64,000 bases of DNA from Plumapathes pennacea (Eukaryota > Cnidaria > Anthozoa > Antipatharia > Myriopathidae), in contig OZ038465.1 in assembly GCA_964036295.1 (NCBI GenBank), positions 9,121,667 through 9,185,666 on the forward strand. The letters are read 5' to 3'. Shown one piece after another: positions 1 to 14,100 of this stretch. Every line of letters begins with the position of its first letter. Position 1 is the first letter of the stretch. Position numbers and translations under genes: made by a program. The notes beneath the pieces were generated by a model. The model did not search any database. It had not been told where the DNA came from and was given only the letters and a program-made list of their open reading frames with translations.

Positions 1-86
1 CTAAAGGGGCCCTTTTAGTTTATTCGATTTCTTTTTTCAATTTACATCTGGAAACATGTAAAAAGTTTGAAGTAGGACCCAACACA

Positions 87-117
<31 letters not shown>

Positions 118-167
118 CAGTGATAAATCAACATCAAAATAGTTAAGTAACACTTTTAGTCAAAAAA

Positions 168-290
168 AGAAACTAATAGTCTTCTCAAAACGAGTCGGAT
201 ATAGAAATGGATTGCTACTTTTCGGGGCCTAAAAATGGTTGAACAAGGAATTCTGCGCGCAAACGACTGTGGTCGAGAGCGCCCCTTTAA
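168..290. repeat. Dispersed repeat upstream of TRPA copy A
   Basis: This stretch shares a patchy but clear match with 4298-4420 in intron 3 of the same gene. Shared words in the same order are gaaactaat, cgagtcggatat, aaaaatgg, atcaaggattt/aacaaggaatt and the cgcaaa-gactgtg stretch. It is therefore a dispersed element, not conserved promoter sequence. Upstream (1-167) I see only AT-rich DNA with a poly(A) run at about 90-117. Confidence 0.6.
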
Positions 291-346
291 ACTTTCTCCT
301 TTATCCTGCAGCTTCTGGTGAAGGCGTCGGATTGAACGACACGAGT

Positions 347-550
347 ATGTCGTCTCCAATCGGCTTGAATAAGACTGCGGACGAAGGAAGCCGCTCGGGA
401 GTGCAGACGCCTTTCGTGCCTTTGGTTAATCTTCAGGACATTCAGTGGGGGAACGCTGCTGTCCCCAGGCCATCCTTTCATGAGCAGCTCAAGCGAAGTA
501 TCTCGGACATTGTGGAGAGGAACGGCTCCGGATCGTGTGACATATTTCAG
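347..550 (+). CDS. TRPA copy A exon 1, cytosolic N-terminus
   Basis: Encodes residues 1-68, beginning MSSPIGLNK and ending in the SISDIVERNG...IFQ segment, then donor cag/gtgagg in phase 0. The end aligns with copy-B exon 1 (RISDSIERN...FHQ), which supports both the frame and the donor. No signal peptide is seen, as expected for a TRPA N-terminus. Intron 1 (551-3220) holds a (TAA)n tract and a 165-bp tandem repeat. Confidence 0.75.
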
Positions 551-1034
551 GTGAGGGGATAGGAGTTTACAAGAACTCATAAACTTATGTCGTGTTTCGA
601 TGGCTTCATAAATTATCACAGCTGTCAATCACCGTGCATTTTGTGAGTACATACCTAAACGTGTACATCAAAGCAGCCAGACGTTAGGTGTCCTAGATTG
701 GTTTCAGATTTATCTCAAGGTCGGTTTACACGCGGTTGGATCGCTAACATTGTCCAAATCGACCAAAGGTCGGTATTTGCGCACGTTCGCACTGTAGGAA
801 ATTCAGATCGAAGAAAAAGTCGACAGTTTACACTCGGCTTGTGGGATTCTTTCCTGGTGGGGATTTTTTTCTTTCTTTCTTTTTCTTTTTCTTTTTTTTT
901 TTTTTTTTTCTTTTTCTTTTTGTTCAAAACCTGTGATAAAAACATGTTGCGTTCTCGTTGGTCATGCAAAACTATGATTTTCAGGAAACGTAATTCAACC
1001 CCTTTCACAAATTCGAAACTCCCTGAAACATCTG

Positions 1035-1119
<85 letters not shown>

Positions 1120-4100
1120 CTAGAGAATATTTCGATATTCGTGATATCCGCGATGAAGCTAAGATTCCCGCGGCCACAAGTGGCAGAGAGTGTAGGAGGT
1201 AAATGCACCAATATGGGCTTTTGTGATCAACTATCATTTCCTGATCAATGAAAGGGAGTCCTTTACTAAATCAGAATGAAAACACGTTCATACTCTTCTG
1301 AAGTCCTCTAAATTATCCATGCAGCTGAACTGCTGGAAAAGTCGTGTTTAATTAAAGGGCACTGACATGCAGAAATAATAGCAAGTAGAATTTGATTTGC
1401 AAGCTGCAAGCTGCAGGGCCTGACCCTCTAGTTAGGATCGCGTTATGCGAACCTTGTGAGGTCTAGAAGTTAGTTTATAATTGTGCTTTAAGATGAGACA
1501 ACTACAACAGAGTATTTTATTATGTGTTTTGTACGAAAATACCGGTTTTGTCATAACAGTAACATTCATACATTTATACAGTACCCCACTGATTTTTTAA
1601 ATTAAATACTACTACTTCGGTAAGTAGAATCGGAATCCTCACCTTGCAGTTTTACTTCTTCGGTTTTTAGTTTTAATTTTTGGATATGATAATCGAGAAA
1701 GGCCAGTCTTGTCAAGACAGTATTACGTTGAAAGAAGTAATCAATACACCACTGATTTTTTTAAACTAAATACTTCTACTTCGGTAAGTAGAATCGGAAT
1801 CCTCACCTTGCAGTTTTACTTCTTTCGGTTTTTAGTTTTATTTTTTGGATATGATAATCGAGAAAGTCCAGTCTTGTCAAGACAGTATTACGTTGAAAGA
1901 AGTAATCAATACACCACTGATTTTTTTAAACTAAATACTACTACTTCGGTAAGTAGAATCGGAATCCTCACCTTGCAGTTTTACTTCTTTCGGTTTTTAG
2001 TTTTATTTTTTGGATATGTATGATAATCGAGAAAGTCCAGTCTTGTCAAGACAGTAACGTTGGAAGAAGTAATCAATACCCCACTGATTTTTTTAATTAA
2101 ATAGTCATGACTACTTTGGTAAGTAGGATCTTTTAGTATTACTTCTTCTGCGGGAACTTAATGTGTTCGGATATGTATAATTAAAGAGAAAAGGCTAGTT
2201 TTGTCATAACAGTAACAAACTGGAGTAGAATAAATCACAACTTCAACATTTTATTAAAACCGCCCAGGATAAATGCAATATAGGAACCTTTATGTCGAAG
2301 ATATTTTTCTGTGCTCTGTTTGCCATCTGACACTCTTTAGGTCAGCTTTATTTACCGCGCAAAATGATCCCCTTTTGTTCCGTTGTATAGCAAGAATATT
2401 AAAATATGGCCGAAAAGAAAGAGTTTGATAGGTTGTTCCGAGATAATACAGAAAATTATCGGTTGAAATTGATCACCTGTCTGTAAACATGCTTTACTTT
2501 CTTCAATATCGCCAAGCAACAAACAAGATGGTCTCGCTTGGATTCGTGATAAATGGTGCATCGAATATAATGCGGCTGCTTCCTTGACGAAACAACGAAA
2601 TGAAAGATCTCACTCACAGTGCAAGCTAAGGAGCCACACGGGTTTTGGAATATCTGTGATTTAAAATACTTCGAACTGGCACGGCATTAATGAACAACAG
2701 TCAACAAAAATAATTTTCTTGTCATCTGATATCTAACGGTTTCTATCTTCAGTGTACGACGACTTAGCGGAGAGTTACCAAGGAATGAAAGAAAACAACG
2801 ACTTTTCGACTTGTTGCTTTGCGCTGATTTGGAAGTGACTGCATGGTGAATACTGACAAGGATTGCAGGGCTTCTATGCAGTTTGGTGAAATTCAGCCTC
2901 AAGACCTAACGTTTGGCGCTCCCATTATTTCGATAGGCTTTGAGCGTAAGATTTTCAGAATTATATTTAGTTCTTGTAAATACCGAAATGATCAATTGTT
3001 GACATTGAATAACAAGAACAAAGCTTGACTCCACAGCAAAGAATCCGCCACAAACAGTTTGAGAAGTTGAAAACGGAAAGTCTCTTCTGTGAGCTCCGCG
3101 ATTCACTGCCACACCAATCACTGACCTGTCAATCTGAAATATACTCGACCTTATGTGATGGCAGAGTGCAACACCATTAGAAAGACGAAGGCCTTTATTT
3201 CGTCTCGGATTTTTCCCCAGGCCAGCAGGTATGGGGAAGTGGACACTGTGCAGGAGTTACTGAATGGCGGCTGGCTTGAGATGAATGAACTGGACGATAG
3301 TGGTTTGTCTCCCATCCATCTCGCTGCACGCTACGACCAGGTGGAGGTGTTACAGACGTTGTTGAATCACGGTGCTGGTAAGCGCACCTGTTTAGTGGAG
3401 AAATGAACGTCTGTGCAGACTGTACTGACCTGCCCTCACTATTCTGTCTCTTTTACGAGCCTTTATGTGTCTGTCTCTCACTCCCACTTTCTCTTTTCCT
3501 GTGTTTAGTTCGCAACGTCTGTTTACCTCTTTTCTCTCTCTGTTTCCGTTTACGCCATTGTCTGTTTTTTTAGTCACTGTCTCTCAAATTTCTGTCTGTC
3601 TCGAGTTTCTGTCCCTGTTTCTGCCTCACTGTTTCTCTATATCCCTTTCTGTCCGTATCACTGTCACTGTCTCTATCCCTACTTGTTTCTGTTACTTTCC
3701 GTGCTTATGTTATTGTCTCTCTGTCTCGAGTTTCTGTCCCTGTTTCTGCCTCACTGTTTCTCTATATCCCTTTCTGTCCGTATCACTGTCTCTGTCTCTA
3801 TCCCCACTTGTTTCTGTTACTTTCCGTGCTTATGTTATTGTCTCTCTGTCTCGAGTTTCTGTCCGTATTCCTGCTTCACTGTTTCTCTGTCTGTCCATGT
3901 CACTGCCCTGTCTATGTTAACTCTGTTAATGTCTAAATGCTGTGGTCTCCACTGATGTTCTAATTTTACTTCAGACCCAGACCTGGAGTCTTCCATGATA
4001 GGAAAGCTACACACTCCTCTTCATTTGGCATCTTGGTTCAATTCTGTTGGCGCAGCTCGTCTATTGATCAGTAGCGGAGCTGGTGTTGCTAAGCAAGCGG

Positions 4101-7100
4101 CCTTCGGGCAGCAACCGCTACATTACGCCGCCTCCAGGGGAAGCAAAGAATTGATCAAGGTTTGTGAAACAAGTAGAGTTAAACAGCTCACAAGAGTCTT
4201 ACTGTTTTTGTCGTTATCATAACATTCTATTCCTCTCTCTCTCTCGCTCAGTATGGCTCTGTCTCAGTTGGTAAAAAAAGCAGGAAGCGCATTTAAGTCA
4301 ATTAGAAACTAATTTTCTCCTCGAACGAGTCGGATATCAAAGGATCAGTATTCATCTTTCGACTTTTGGCGGTCCCAAAAATGGCGGATCAAGGATTTCG
4401 GTGCGCAAAGGACTGTGTTTAAGATGGCCTCCAAGCATATTCACATCAACCCTAAGTAATTGATACTTTATAGATTTTACACCAAGGCCAACGCTATTGC
4501 GTGTTGGGTTTTGACTTGTAGATATTGATAGAAACGGGAGGAGCTGATCCGAACGGAAAAGACCACGAACAGTGCACTCCACTGCACATGGCCGCTCAGA
4601 GAGGACGATTGGACATCGCCAAAATTCTGGTAAGAATTATATTGACTAGGAACACAACGGTAACGATGATGCCAAATAACGAAAGACCAAACAAACAAAC
4701 AAACAAAACAAAACAAAACAAAAATAAAAACACTCAGTGAGCTAACCGCAAGAGTAAGAACACGACGAGACTGCTTCTTTTGAAGTTCTATTCAGGACAA
4801 CTAAAGAGATATTCTGCTGTACGATGTAGACGGCTGAGTGCACAACACAGTTTTAATCATCACTGTGTTGAGAACAAACAATATAAATAGTGCGGTTTTC
4901 TGCCCACAGTTCCACCTTTATGCTAGAACAAATAGTATGAATAAAGCGGCCTTTTTTTTCTATTGTAAGTACAAACCACAACATTAAATATGTATTATGA
5001 ACAAAACAATCTAAGTAGAACGGTTTCGAGCCTTGGTACATTTGTGTTAAGAACAAATAATATAAAAAGAGTGGTGTTTTACCTAAGTACACACCACAAC
5101 TTTAAGTTTCTATCAAGAACAAAACAAAGCAAATAGAGCAGTTTCAAAATATTAAAAAAGAAATACGAACGAATATTTCCTTCACTTTCCAGTGACTATG
5201 GTGAAACCAATACCATGAGCAATATGCCTTATTAATTATGACTTCAGTTGGCTTAGTGCGCGCAATGAATGCTGGTTGTGGTTGTCATGGATTTCTGATC
5301 TCTGATCCTTATGTATTGGTGACTCAAATCATCCTTGGTGAGCGGGGATTCCTTTCGGCGTTTATGTTGGAGCATACCGCCGCGTTTTGGTTTCTTTCAG
5401 GAACAAGCAAAGAAATAATTTGTTGCTTTTTGCGTGGCCCAGTGGTTTCTTTTCCGTTATTGATTTGACCGTGAGGACAGAATACTTCCACGCTATTTCG
5501 GAGCTATTTGCCCACCACTGTTCGGCATGAGGCCAAGACGTGTGAAACTTTTTCTTTGAAAAATAATTTTATCAGCTCATGCTTATTTCACGAAGGTGTC
5601 GTTCTGAAACGGGCAACAGGCATGATCTTGGATAAGGCTTATTGGTGAATATCAGTGTTTAACTTAGTGTGTTTGTATATTTTCTACCGATTTAGCTGTC
5701 GTACGGAGCCAAGATCAACTGCCGAGACAACGAGTTATCCACTCCTCTGCACCTGGCGGCCAAAGAGGGGCACAGCGACGTGATGGCCTTACTTCTGAAG
5801 AGAGGTAACTTCACACTTTTATTCAACCAATTGTATCTTGTTAACCCGATCAGTTTATTCCCGGTACCAGAAATAACTTCGACCAATCGTGTGCGCCATT
5901 GGTGTGTAACAATCCGAGACATGGAATTGAGGTTCTCAACCTTTACAGTCCCAGAGGTTTTATCTATCCGTCACTCTCACTTACTCAGTCGCAATCAACG
6001 AGACAAAGGACTAACGCTCGAAACGGCAGCTCAAACTTCTTTAACATTTTCATACCTACAAAATGCCACACAAGTTTAGACCTGACTCAGGATTAGCTTA
6101 CTTGAGCATTACCACCGGGTCCTGACATATTGATTTTTCCGTACAAGAAGTCGTATTAATTTATATGGTAGGTGCATTCCCTGACCCGTTTTCCAAAGAT
6201 ATCCTGAACAGCGAGAATATTGACGGAAAGTCGTGCCTGCACCTCGCTGTAGAAAATGGACATCTCAAGGTGCGTATGAGCTCAGTCCATGTACTAAATA
6301 CTGTAACGCAGTCATAAAATAACTATGATACTACGCGCATTCTGATTGGCTGAGTGTCTCACAACATCCCAAGTATTTACATAAGAGTACAAAGACATGG
6401 AAACGCGTGTTATAGTGCTTAAATAAGCATGTACAATTACATATATACACACGCATGTGTACACACATACATTCATATGTACGTATGCATGTTTCGTCTT
6501 TCTCTATCAATTGCTTAGTCCATGAAGTACAGTTACTGTTACCCGCCTTGTTTGTACGGACACGTCCTTATATGTCTGTCTCTTATTGTTCATATCTGTG
6601 TTTGTTTGTTTGTTTGTTTGTTTGTTCTTATCCATCTGTGTCTATCTTATGTTTCTGTCTCTTTGTCTTTACCTGTCGTTGCTTTCTATCGTCTGCGCGT
6701 ATTCTGAGCAACAGCAGGTTTGTCCATCTCTGCCTTTCTGGTTTCTTCTTCTTTTTGTTGTGAAAGTTCTGAAATAAGAAATGCTGCAACTAATTGTTTA
6801 AACTACATGGATGTATACCTTTGCTTTGTAACTCAATTAACAGAACTGGAAACTGATCATTTGCTCTACTTTTTTGTTTTTCCAGGCAGCCAAACTTTGT
6901 GTTGACTGTGGAGCAAGCATCATTTTCACGGTCAGTTAACCAATAAAAATATGTACAATGATGAACTTGCGTTTTATTTATTTGATATTGTGTACATGCT
7001 CTACTTTATTTCTTTAAGAATGGTCACACCACCGCTCTGCACCTCGCTTGTACGAGGGGACACCTTGACATGGTAAAACTGTTCATCTTGGCGGGATGTC

Positions 7101-10100
7101 CACTCAACAAAGAGGATCATGAAGGCATGACACCCATTCTCAGGTACTGTGAATGCTGAAGTTTCTTTGTACCTATAGTTTCAAGATGGGTAGTTAAACT
7201 AATTTATACAGGGTGGAATTAACGAGTACATCAGTGAAGAATTGTGTTTATTGTGCGTAATCTACTCTGATCATCGTTCATGTTGTAATATCTGCGTGCG
7301 TGTTGCGTGTGAGTTGTTTATACGTTATTGGTGACTTCCACTGCACCGGACACAGGTAGTGTAGACGAGATCAGTACCTTGCGACCAACTTGAACTGTTG
7401 GCAAACGTTTGCTGTTAGGACGATTACATTGCATTCGTTCACCATGATTCAACACAAAGCCTGTTCGCATCCTAATCAAAATTCGCCTTACTCTTGCACA
7501 GAGCGTCGCTGTCTGGACACGTAAGAGTCATACAACACCTCCTGAATGAGGTACATAAAGGCTCTCTCTGTCTCTGTCTCTTTCTTTATTTCTTTCTTTC
7601 TTTATTCTCGTGAGCAATTTTACGACACAGATCTTTTTATAAAAGAGTTTCCTATTTATTAGAACGGTAGAATACATAAGAAAAGCCGAGTTGCTGTTTT
7701 GAGCACAAACAGCGCCACACCTTGAATTGTACCCACTTTGGACTATACAGTATTACTATTTTCATGGCGCACAAATTAGAAAAGTCGCATATGTATAGAC
7801 TGCTTTGAATGTATTTTCAGGACCTTGAAATGAGAAAGATTCTGCACGGCGGTAAGAACAGTTTTGCTCTTGTTTCCAGGGCGCAGAAGTAGCCCCACCG
7901 TTTGGTTCCAACGCGCTTTCACCGCTTGTGTGCGCTGTAAAGAGAGGTAACAAGGAAGCCGTCAGACTGTTGATCCAGCGGGGCTCGCCAATCCACCTGC
8001 GCGACTCTCATCTGCGCACGTGTCTACACGTGGCCGTGTACAGCGCGGACCAAGACACGCTCGGGATCATTCTAGAGGTTGGTCACGTGACCTACCCCCA
8101 ACTCCCCCATAGTATCCCCTCAGGTTTTCGTGAATGCCCAAAATCTAAAAAGCTGGGAGAACTGATTAACTAGTTATGCCATAACATTGAAATATATGAT
8201 TTTTTAGAGGCATTTCAAATTTCCCTGCCATAGAAAACTCTCGATGAGTGCATTCCAATAGCGGTGTTCACTATTAACTCTTAAAATACTTAAGAAATAT
8301 ATAACGCGTCACCGTGTAATATAGCCTCATCTAAACACGCGGGAAGTTGGGAGAACATGAGAGTAGCGTAAGGAAACCACGAGGCCGTCGAGTGGTTTCC
8401 GGCGCTACTCGAGTGTTCTCCCAACTTCCCAAGTGTTTCGATGAGGCTATATTACACGGGAACACGTTATATATTTCTTTTATAAAATAATTAGCCAAGT
8501 AAAAAAACATCGCGTATCGCGTCAGTGTGTAATATACTCTCATCTAACACGGTTATTTAACCAATCAGGGCGCGCGTAGTATCACAGTTATTTTATAAAA
8601 TACAATACAACACAATACAATAATCTATATTTAGACATGGTGAGAGTTTAGGCATCACTGCTTGTGGGGTTGTGTATAAAAATAATCAGTGATAAACTAA
8701 TCATTAACCTATATCTAAAATTATTAATAATAACTAATAACAACACATGCTTACAGGTATAATAAATATCTAAAGTGCTTATAATAAAAACAATGCTATA
8801 ACGATGTAAAATTAATAACATCTGAAAAAAAAGAAAAAAATCTGGGATGGACTGAAAAGATAGGGCGCTAAAATCTATATTACGAAGTGCTTTTATTCTT
8901 TTAACCATTTTCACGTACTCCTGAACTGCCAAGTGCAACCGGAAGGTGTGAGTACTCAAATCAAAATGAAGCAGCAATTAATAGATTCTAGCAGCAATGT
9001 TCACAACCAACTCCTGAAGTGTCAAATGAAACCTTCTAACTGCAGCGTTTACTTTGGACTCCTGAAGCGTCAAATGAAACCGGAAGGGTGACCACTCAAG
9101 TGAAAGCTATCAATGAGTACTTCCTAACAGCAGTGTTCACTTTCAACTCCTGAACTGTCGAATGAAACCTATTAAAACAGTTTAGTAGTTAAAAACGCTC
9201 CCATTTCCTGAGCAGTGACGGAAGACGCAAATGACAAACTTCTACTGTCAGTTTATTGTCAGTTATGTGCAATTTACTAATGGTATGGAAAATTAGTTTG
9301 TGGGCTGAAACATCTGTGATGAAAATTTAGAAACAATCTGATTTTCTCAAATGTTATTCTTTCTGTGCAGAATGGTGGATTTGCTTTGATAAACAGCAGA
9401 GACAAAAGCGGCAAGACCCCACTCCACTACGCGGCTGCCAAGGGAGATCCTCAGGTGAGGAGAATAGAAATCCTGGCACTGGCTCGTTTTCTACTTTTTT
9501 ATTTCTTGTCGTTCGTCACTGCTTCAATCTGCAGCCTCTCCTTTACTTCTTGTCTGTTTGGTCTGTTTCAATGGTTTTCTCCTTGTTTGTCAATTGACAA
9601 CCACTGTGTTCGTGTTCGCGTTTGTCTTCGTGTTCGTGTTCGTGTTCGAGTTCGTGTTCGTGTTCGCGTTCGTGTTCGTGTACGTGTACGTTAACACCAG
9701 CCTCGGTCTTTGTTGATGTATAATATACCCGGCATCACGGTATTCTCTCCTAGGCTTGTCACATTTCTTGTTTTGAGAGTAGAGGTGACGGGCCAGGCAC
9801 ACATACGAACCTCTCGGCTGGGGCCGTTGAAGTCATAACCCGACTGCTTGCCTCAAACTGTTTCTGATGTTCTCGATCCTCCAAACATAGATGAGCGGAT
9901 TTAGAAACGAGTTCAGAAACAGTGCTGTTTCGGCGAGTGGGAAAAGCACGTGATAAGCTATCTGCTTATTTAAGCCATTTCTGACGTTGACCGCCGCCAA
10001 AAAGCAGAAAAGGGGCGAGAAACACAGGAACTGAGACCCAGTGACTAAACTAATCGTCTTGGAAGTTTTCGTCTCCCTCGCTAAATTCACCGGGTTTTGA

Positions 10101-11094
10101 GTAGTGCTCGGCACATTCTGTGAGAACGAGGCGTTTTCTTGACTCCGGACACTGGCTCGTTTTCTACTAGACAACTTGTACACTTTCCAGTAAACTACCA
10201 CCCCGACTATAAAGGAAGCTGGCACCACGATACCAGGAACAATGCGGTAAAGAAGCCACGCCAGCTTGTGCGGCAAAATCCGGAGGGAGCACGTGAAAAC
10301 TACCCACACGCTCCATATTCCTAGCACCGTTGTGATAACGCGCGTTTTTGAAACGTGTTGCACGTACCAGTAAGGTCGAAAGATGGCCAAGTATCTCTCT
10401 ACAGTGATGGCCGTCAGTGTCAGAAAGGAGAGCCCAATGCAGATGTAAAGTAGGGTTGTGTAGACGTCTAACGCATTGCATTCTATTCTCTTCATCTCGT
10501 ATTTGAACAACTGAAACACGATAAACGCCGGCTGAGCGATCAAACCCACAGCAACGTCCGTGAGAGCCAGAAGAAGGAGCGAAGTGTTCGTCAAGTGTCG
10601 CAGCTCGGCTTTCCTAAGAATAGCCACAAAAACCAGAATATTTCCCAGTACAGTGAGTGGACACATCAAGCAGTTAACAATGGACGTCGCTAGAGTGGTA
10701 GTCTGTAATATGGAGGCGTTACTGTAAGGAATTATGACATTCAAGCGAGCCATATTTTCCATACAGCTCACGCTGATTTCGCTGTTGTTGGAGGTCATCT
10801 TGTTAGCTTGAATGTGTTTACGCTAATAAAGCTGCAGCTCGTATGCTCGACACTGTTAATCTACAGATCTTAGAGCATAGATGTGTATATCACTTGGCAG
10901 GTGCCGGCGTGGTAGTTCCGGAGTCCAAGAAGATAATTTTATCTCGTGAAAGGCTGTGTGGATTTAAAATACTTGGAACTGGTTTGTTTCCGGCAGTTCG
11001 AATGGTTAACAGTGCAAATAAGTGACACAAGCTTTGCTTTTCCAAGTCTCTCACTGAACGAACAAGTGAAAGCAGTACTCACTGCAAACTCTGT

Positions 11095-11127
<33 letters not shown>

Positions 11128-14100
11128 CGGCTCTTTTGACGAAACAGGTGTCAAAACAAGGTACCCTGGCCGTATTGTTATTTAATTAACTTGTCGCGAA
11201 TATTCTCTGTACAATTTTTCTGAAAATGAGTGGCAGATTGCTTTCTGCATCCGCGGTTGAAAAGCGTTTATCATTTGTGCTGTTCTGTTTTTGTCAAAAT
11301 TGATTCCCAACAATAACAACGGTGAGAGCTCTAATTGTACCTTCATAAAACTCTCTGGTCGAAAGTATGCGTTTGCTTACATTGGATATTTCATTTATTT
11401 GTCTTCGTTTACGCTTGTCGTATTCATCGTTTTGCTTATTTCAACAAACTGTGCTTATGAGGTCCAAACGGAAGCATATTGATGTCTGGTTATCTTGTTT
11501 TGAAACTGATAAAGTTCCGTTTCATTGTAAACATCAAAAGGCCCTTCTCCGTAAAAAAAATATTTTTAACTGAAAATGTATGGGTGCTGTTGTATGCGAA
11601 ATTAATTATTAAGTCAGGTTTCATCCGAGTAATATGGTATGATATATTTGTTGGGATTTATATTTTATTTTCATTTTTAGAAAATTGAGGTTTTTCCGAG
11701 GGAAGAATTGAATTTTCAGCATGCAGATAGCATTCAACGGAATACTTTCCTATACACGTAAGAACATCTGTATACTTCAACAGAGTCGCTCGCAAAATTT
11801 GTACTTCATATCAACTGCTACAAAATGGCGTCGCGAAAAGCAGCTGTCTTAAATTAAATAATTGTGGAGGACAACAACAAAAAATCATCTTTATACTTTT
11901 ACTCTATATAATTATAAGAAAATATAATAAAAATGTAGGTTGGGTGTGGCGGGAGAAAATGGAACTACACAAACACTAGATAAGAAGTACATGTAAATCA
12001 CTTGCCAAAACTCAAGCCTGGGGCCCTGCAAGTAACGGCCAGTGTTATACGATACTCGCCACAGAGCCTGGTCAAAAGCAAACTATAGTTGCGATCTTCT
12101 TACGCGAGCAAACAAGTGGCGATGACGTTTCCTCGCACTGTTGTTTTTTTTTTTTCAAGGAAAATGTTAACTTCTGATTGGTTGAAACTAGTGTTTCTTG
12201 CCGCTTGTGATTGGCGCCTGGCGGAGTAGATACTAATAAAAAAGTCAGTCTTGGTACCAGATATAGCGGACCAGTTTGAAGATATATGTGAATTTAAAAC
12301 ACCCAATTTTAAACTTCTGCGTCGCACTGGTAACTTCAACGACATTAATATAGACATTTGCATCATTTAAAGTGCAAACAGCGCTTGCGGCCAGAAATAA
12401 ATGTAGCAAGTTTCTACCAAACATCGAAGAAGCCGTCGTAGTGCTCTCGATGCTGAGCTATTGTGGACTAAATTTCCCAGTGCGACCGAGCCCTTAGTTT
12501 GTAATATCTAGACACGTGGCAACAACCATTTGCATTTTTGATACTCGCTTTACAAAAAGCGAATTGTTTAACTTTTAGATTTATGGATTAAATTATGTTT
12601 GCATTGCAGATAATGCAGATATTGCTGACTTGCGGGGCTAGCGTTGACGTGAAGGATGAGGAGGAGAGACTGCCACTACACCTGGCTGCAGAGTTAGTGC
12701 TTAATGCGCGTTTTATAAGCTGCTGCGTTGCTGCGATGCGATACGTTGTGTCGTGTTTTATTGCGCTATGCTGTGTTGTGTTGTGTCGTGCTAATCTGTG
12801 CTGCTGTACTGTGCTGTGCTGTGCTGTGTTTTGGTATGATTTGCCCCGTTAGGCTGCGTTGTTGTATGTTATGTGCTTTATTGTTTGTGTTGTGTTGCGT
12901 ATGATGTGCTATTTCCTGTTTGTGTTTGTTTACAGTGTGTTGTGCGGAGTTGTTTTGTGTGGACAAAAGTGGTTTGATCTGTATGTGGTAGGCTTACAGT
13001 CGTGAAGCGTATGCATATAGTGTAAGGTGCAATGTTGGCCAGGGTAGCTGTAGTAGTACTGAGCATGGTATATCTGTGTGGCTAAGGGTGAATTATCTTT
13101 TCAGGGGTGGAAACCTTCTTTGTGTTAAGGTTTTATTGGAGAAACAGCCTGACTCTATAAACAGCACTGATTACCGTCTGCGCGTTCCTCTTCATTACGC
13201 TGCACTGGAGGGGTACGAGGAAGTCGTGAAGTATCTGCTGAATCAGGGAGCCAATGTAGACTACAGGCAAGTTACGTTTAACCAAGTCTGTTTTCCCTTG
13301 TCTGCATTTCAAATACCCATGGCAAACCAAAGTTTCCAAGCAAACGAGGTTGGTAAGATGCGTAACGTACCCCGGTTGTGGACCGTTAGAATGACCAACG
13401 ACAGAACATGTGTACTGTTTATGCCATACAATTGGCACTACTTTTTGTACTCACTTCTCACTGGGCTGTTCCTCAGCAGTAGCTGTCCTTGCATCTTTTT
13501 ACGGTGTGTTTTACCACAGGGACGATGACCGCCTCACTCCTCTTCTTCTCGTCTCGCGGAGAGGAAATGCTGACGTTATTACCTTGTTGCTCGACCGTGG
13601 AGCAAAAATCGACGCACTTTCGAAGAACAGGGTAGGTTTAAGTGTTCATGAGATCATAGAGTATTTCCTTATGTCGCTGAGATGCACGTTGTAGAGCCTT
13701 TTTTTGGACGACTGTCGAAAACCAAAACCAAAGCAAGTACGCCACCAATCACACTCAGGCTGTACGGAACGCTTTCAACCAATCGGAAGCGGACAAAGTA
13801 ATCCGCGTTTGGTTTTACATTGAAGAATAAACCAATCAATGGTGCGAGAACACGCCATCGCCACTTGCTTTCTTTTGTGAGAATATTGCAACCAGTTTTT
13901 TCGATTGCACTTTATTGGCCGAGAATGCTGCTGCTTGGACTAATCTTAAAGCGTAGCAAACGCAACACCAAAGTAATCACACATTACTTTCGACAGTCAT
14001 CCGAAAGTGGCTCTAGTTTATTTGGTTTTCGTTTTGTGAAAGTCAACAACAGTCGAAAACCGCACTGTCTGTTTACGGTTTGATATGTAGTGTATTGAAT

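Noticed and set aside
239..346. Extension of copy-A exon 1 upstream to a TTG codon
   Set aside because: Non-ATG start, the sequence overlaps a dispersed repeat, and an acceptor at 310-311 interrupts it.
698..1123. 141-codon frame with poly-Phe and poly-Ile
   Set aside because: It is a read through poly(T) and (TAA)n tracts inside intron 1.
3465..3955. 150-codon Ser/Leu/Cys-rich frames
   Set aside because: They arise from the CT-rich 125-bp tandem repeat in intron 2, with no codon bias or homology.
9590..9802. Asn/Thr-rich minus-strand frame
   Set aside because: Translation of the GTTCGT hexanucleotide repeat.
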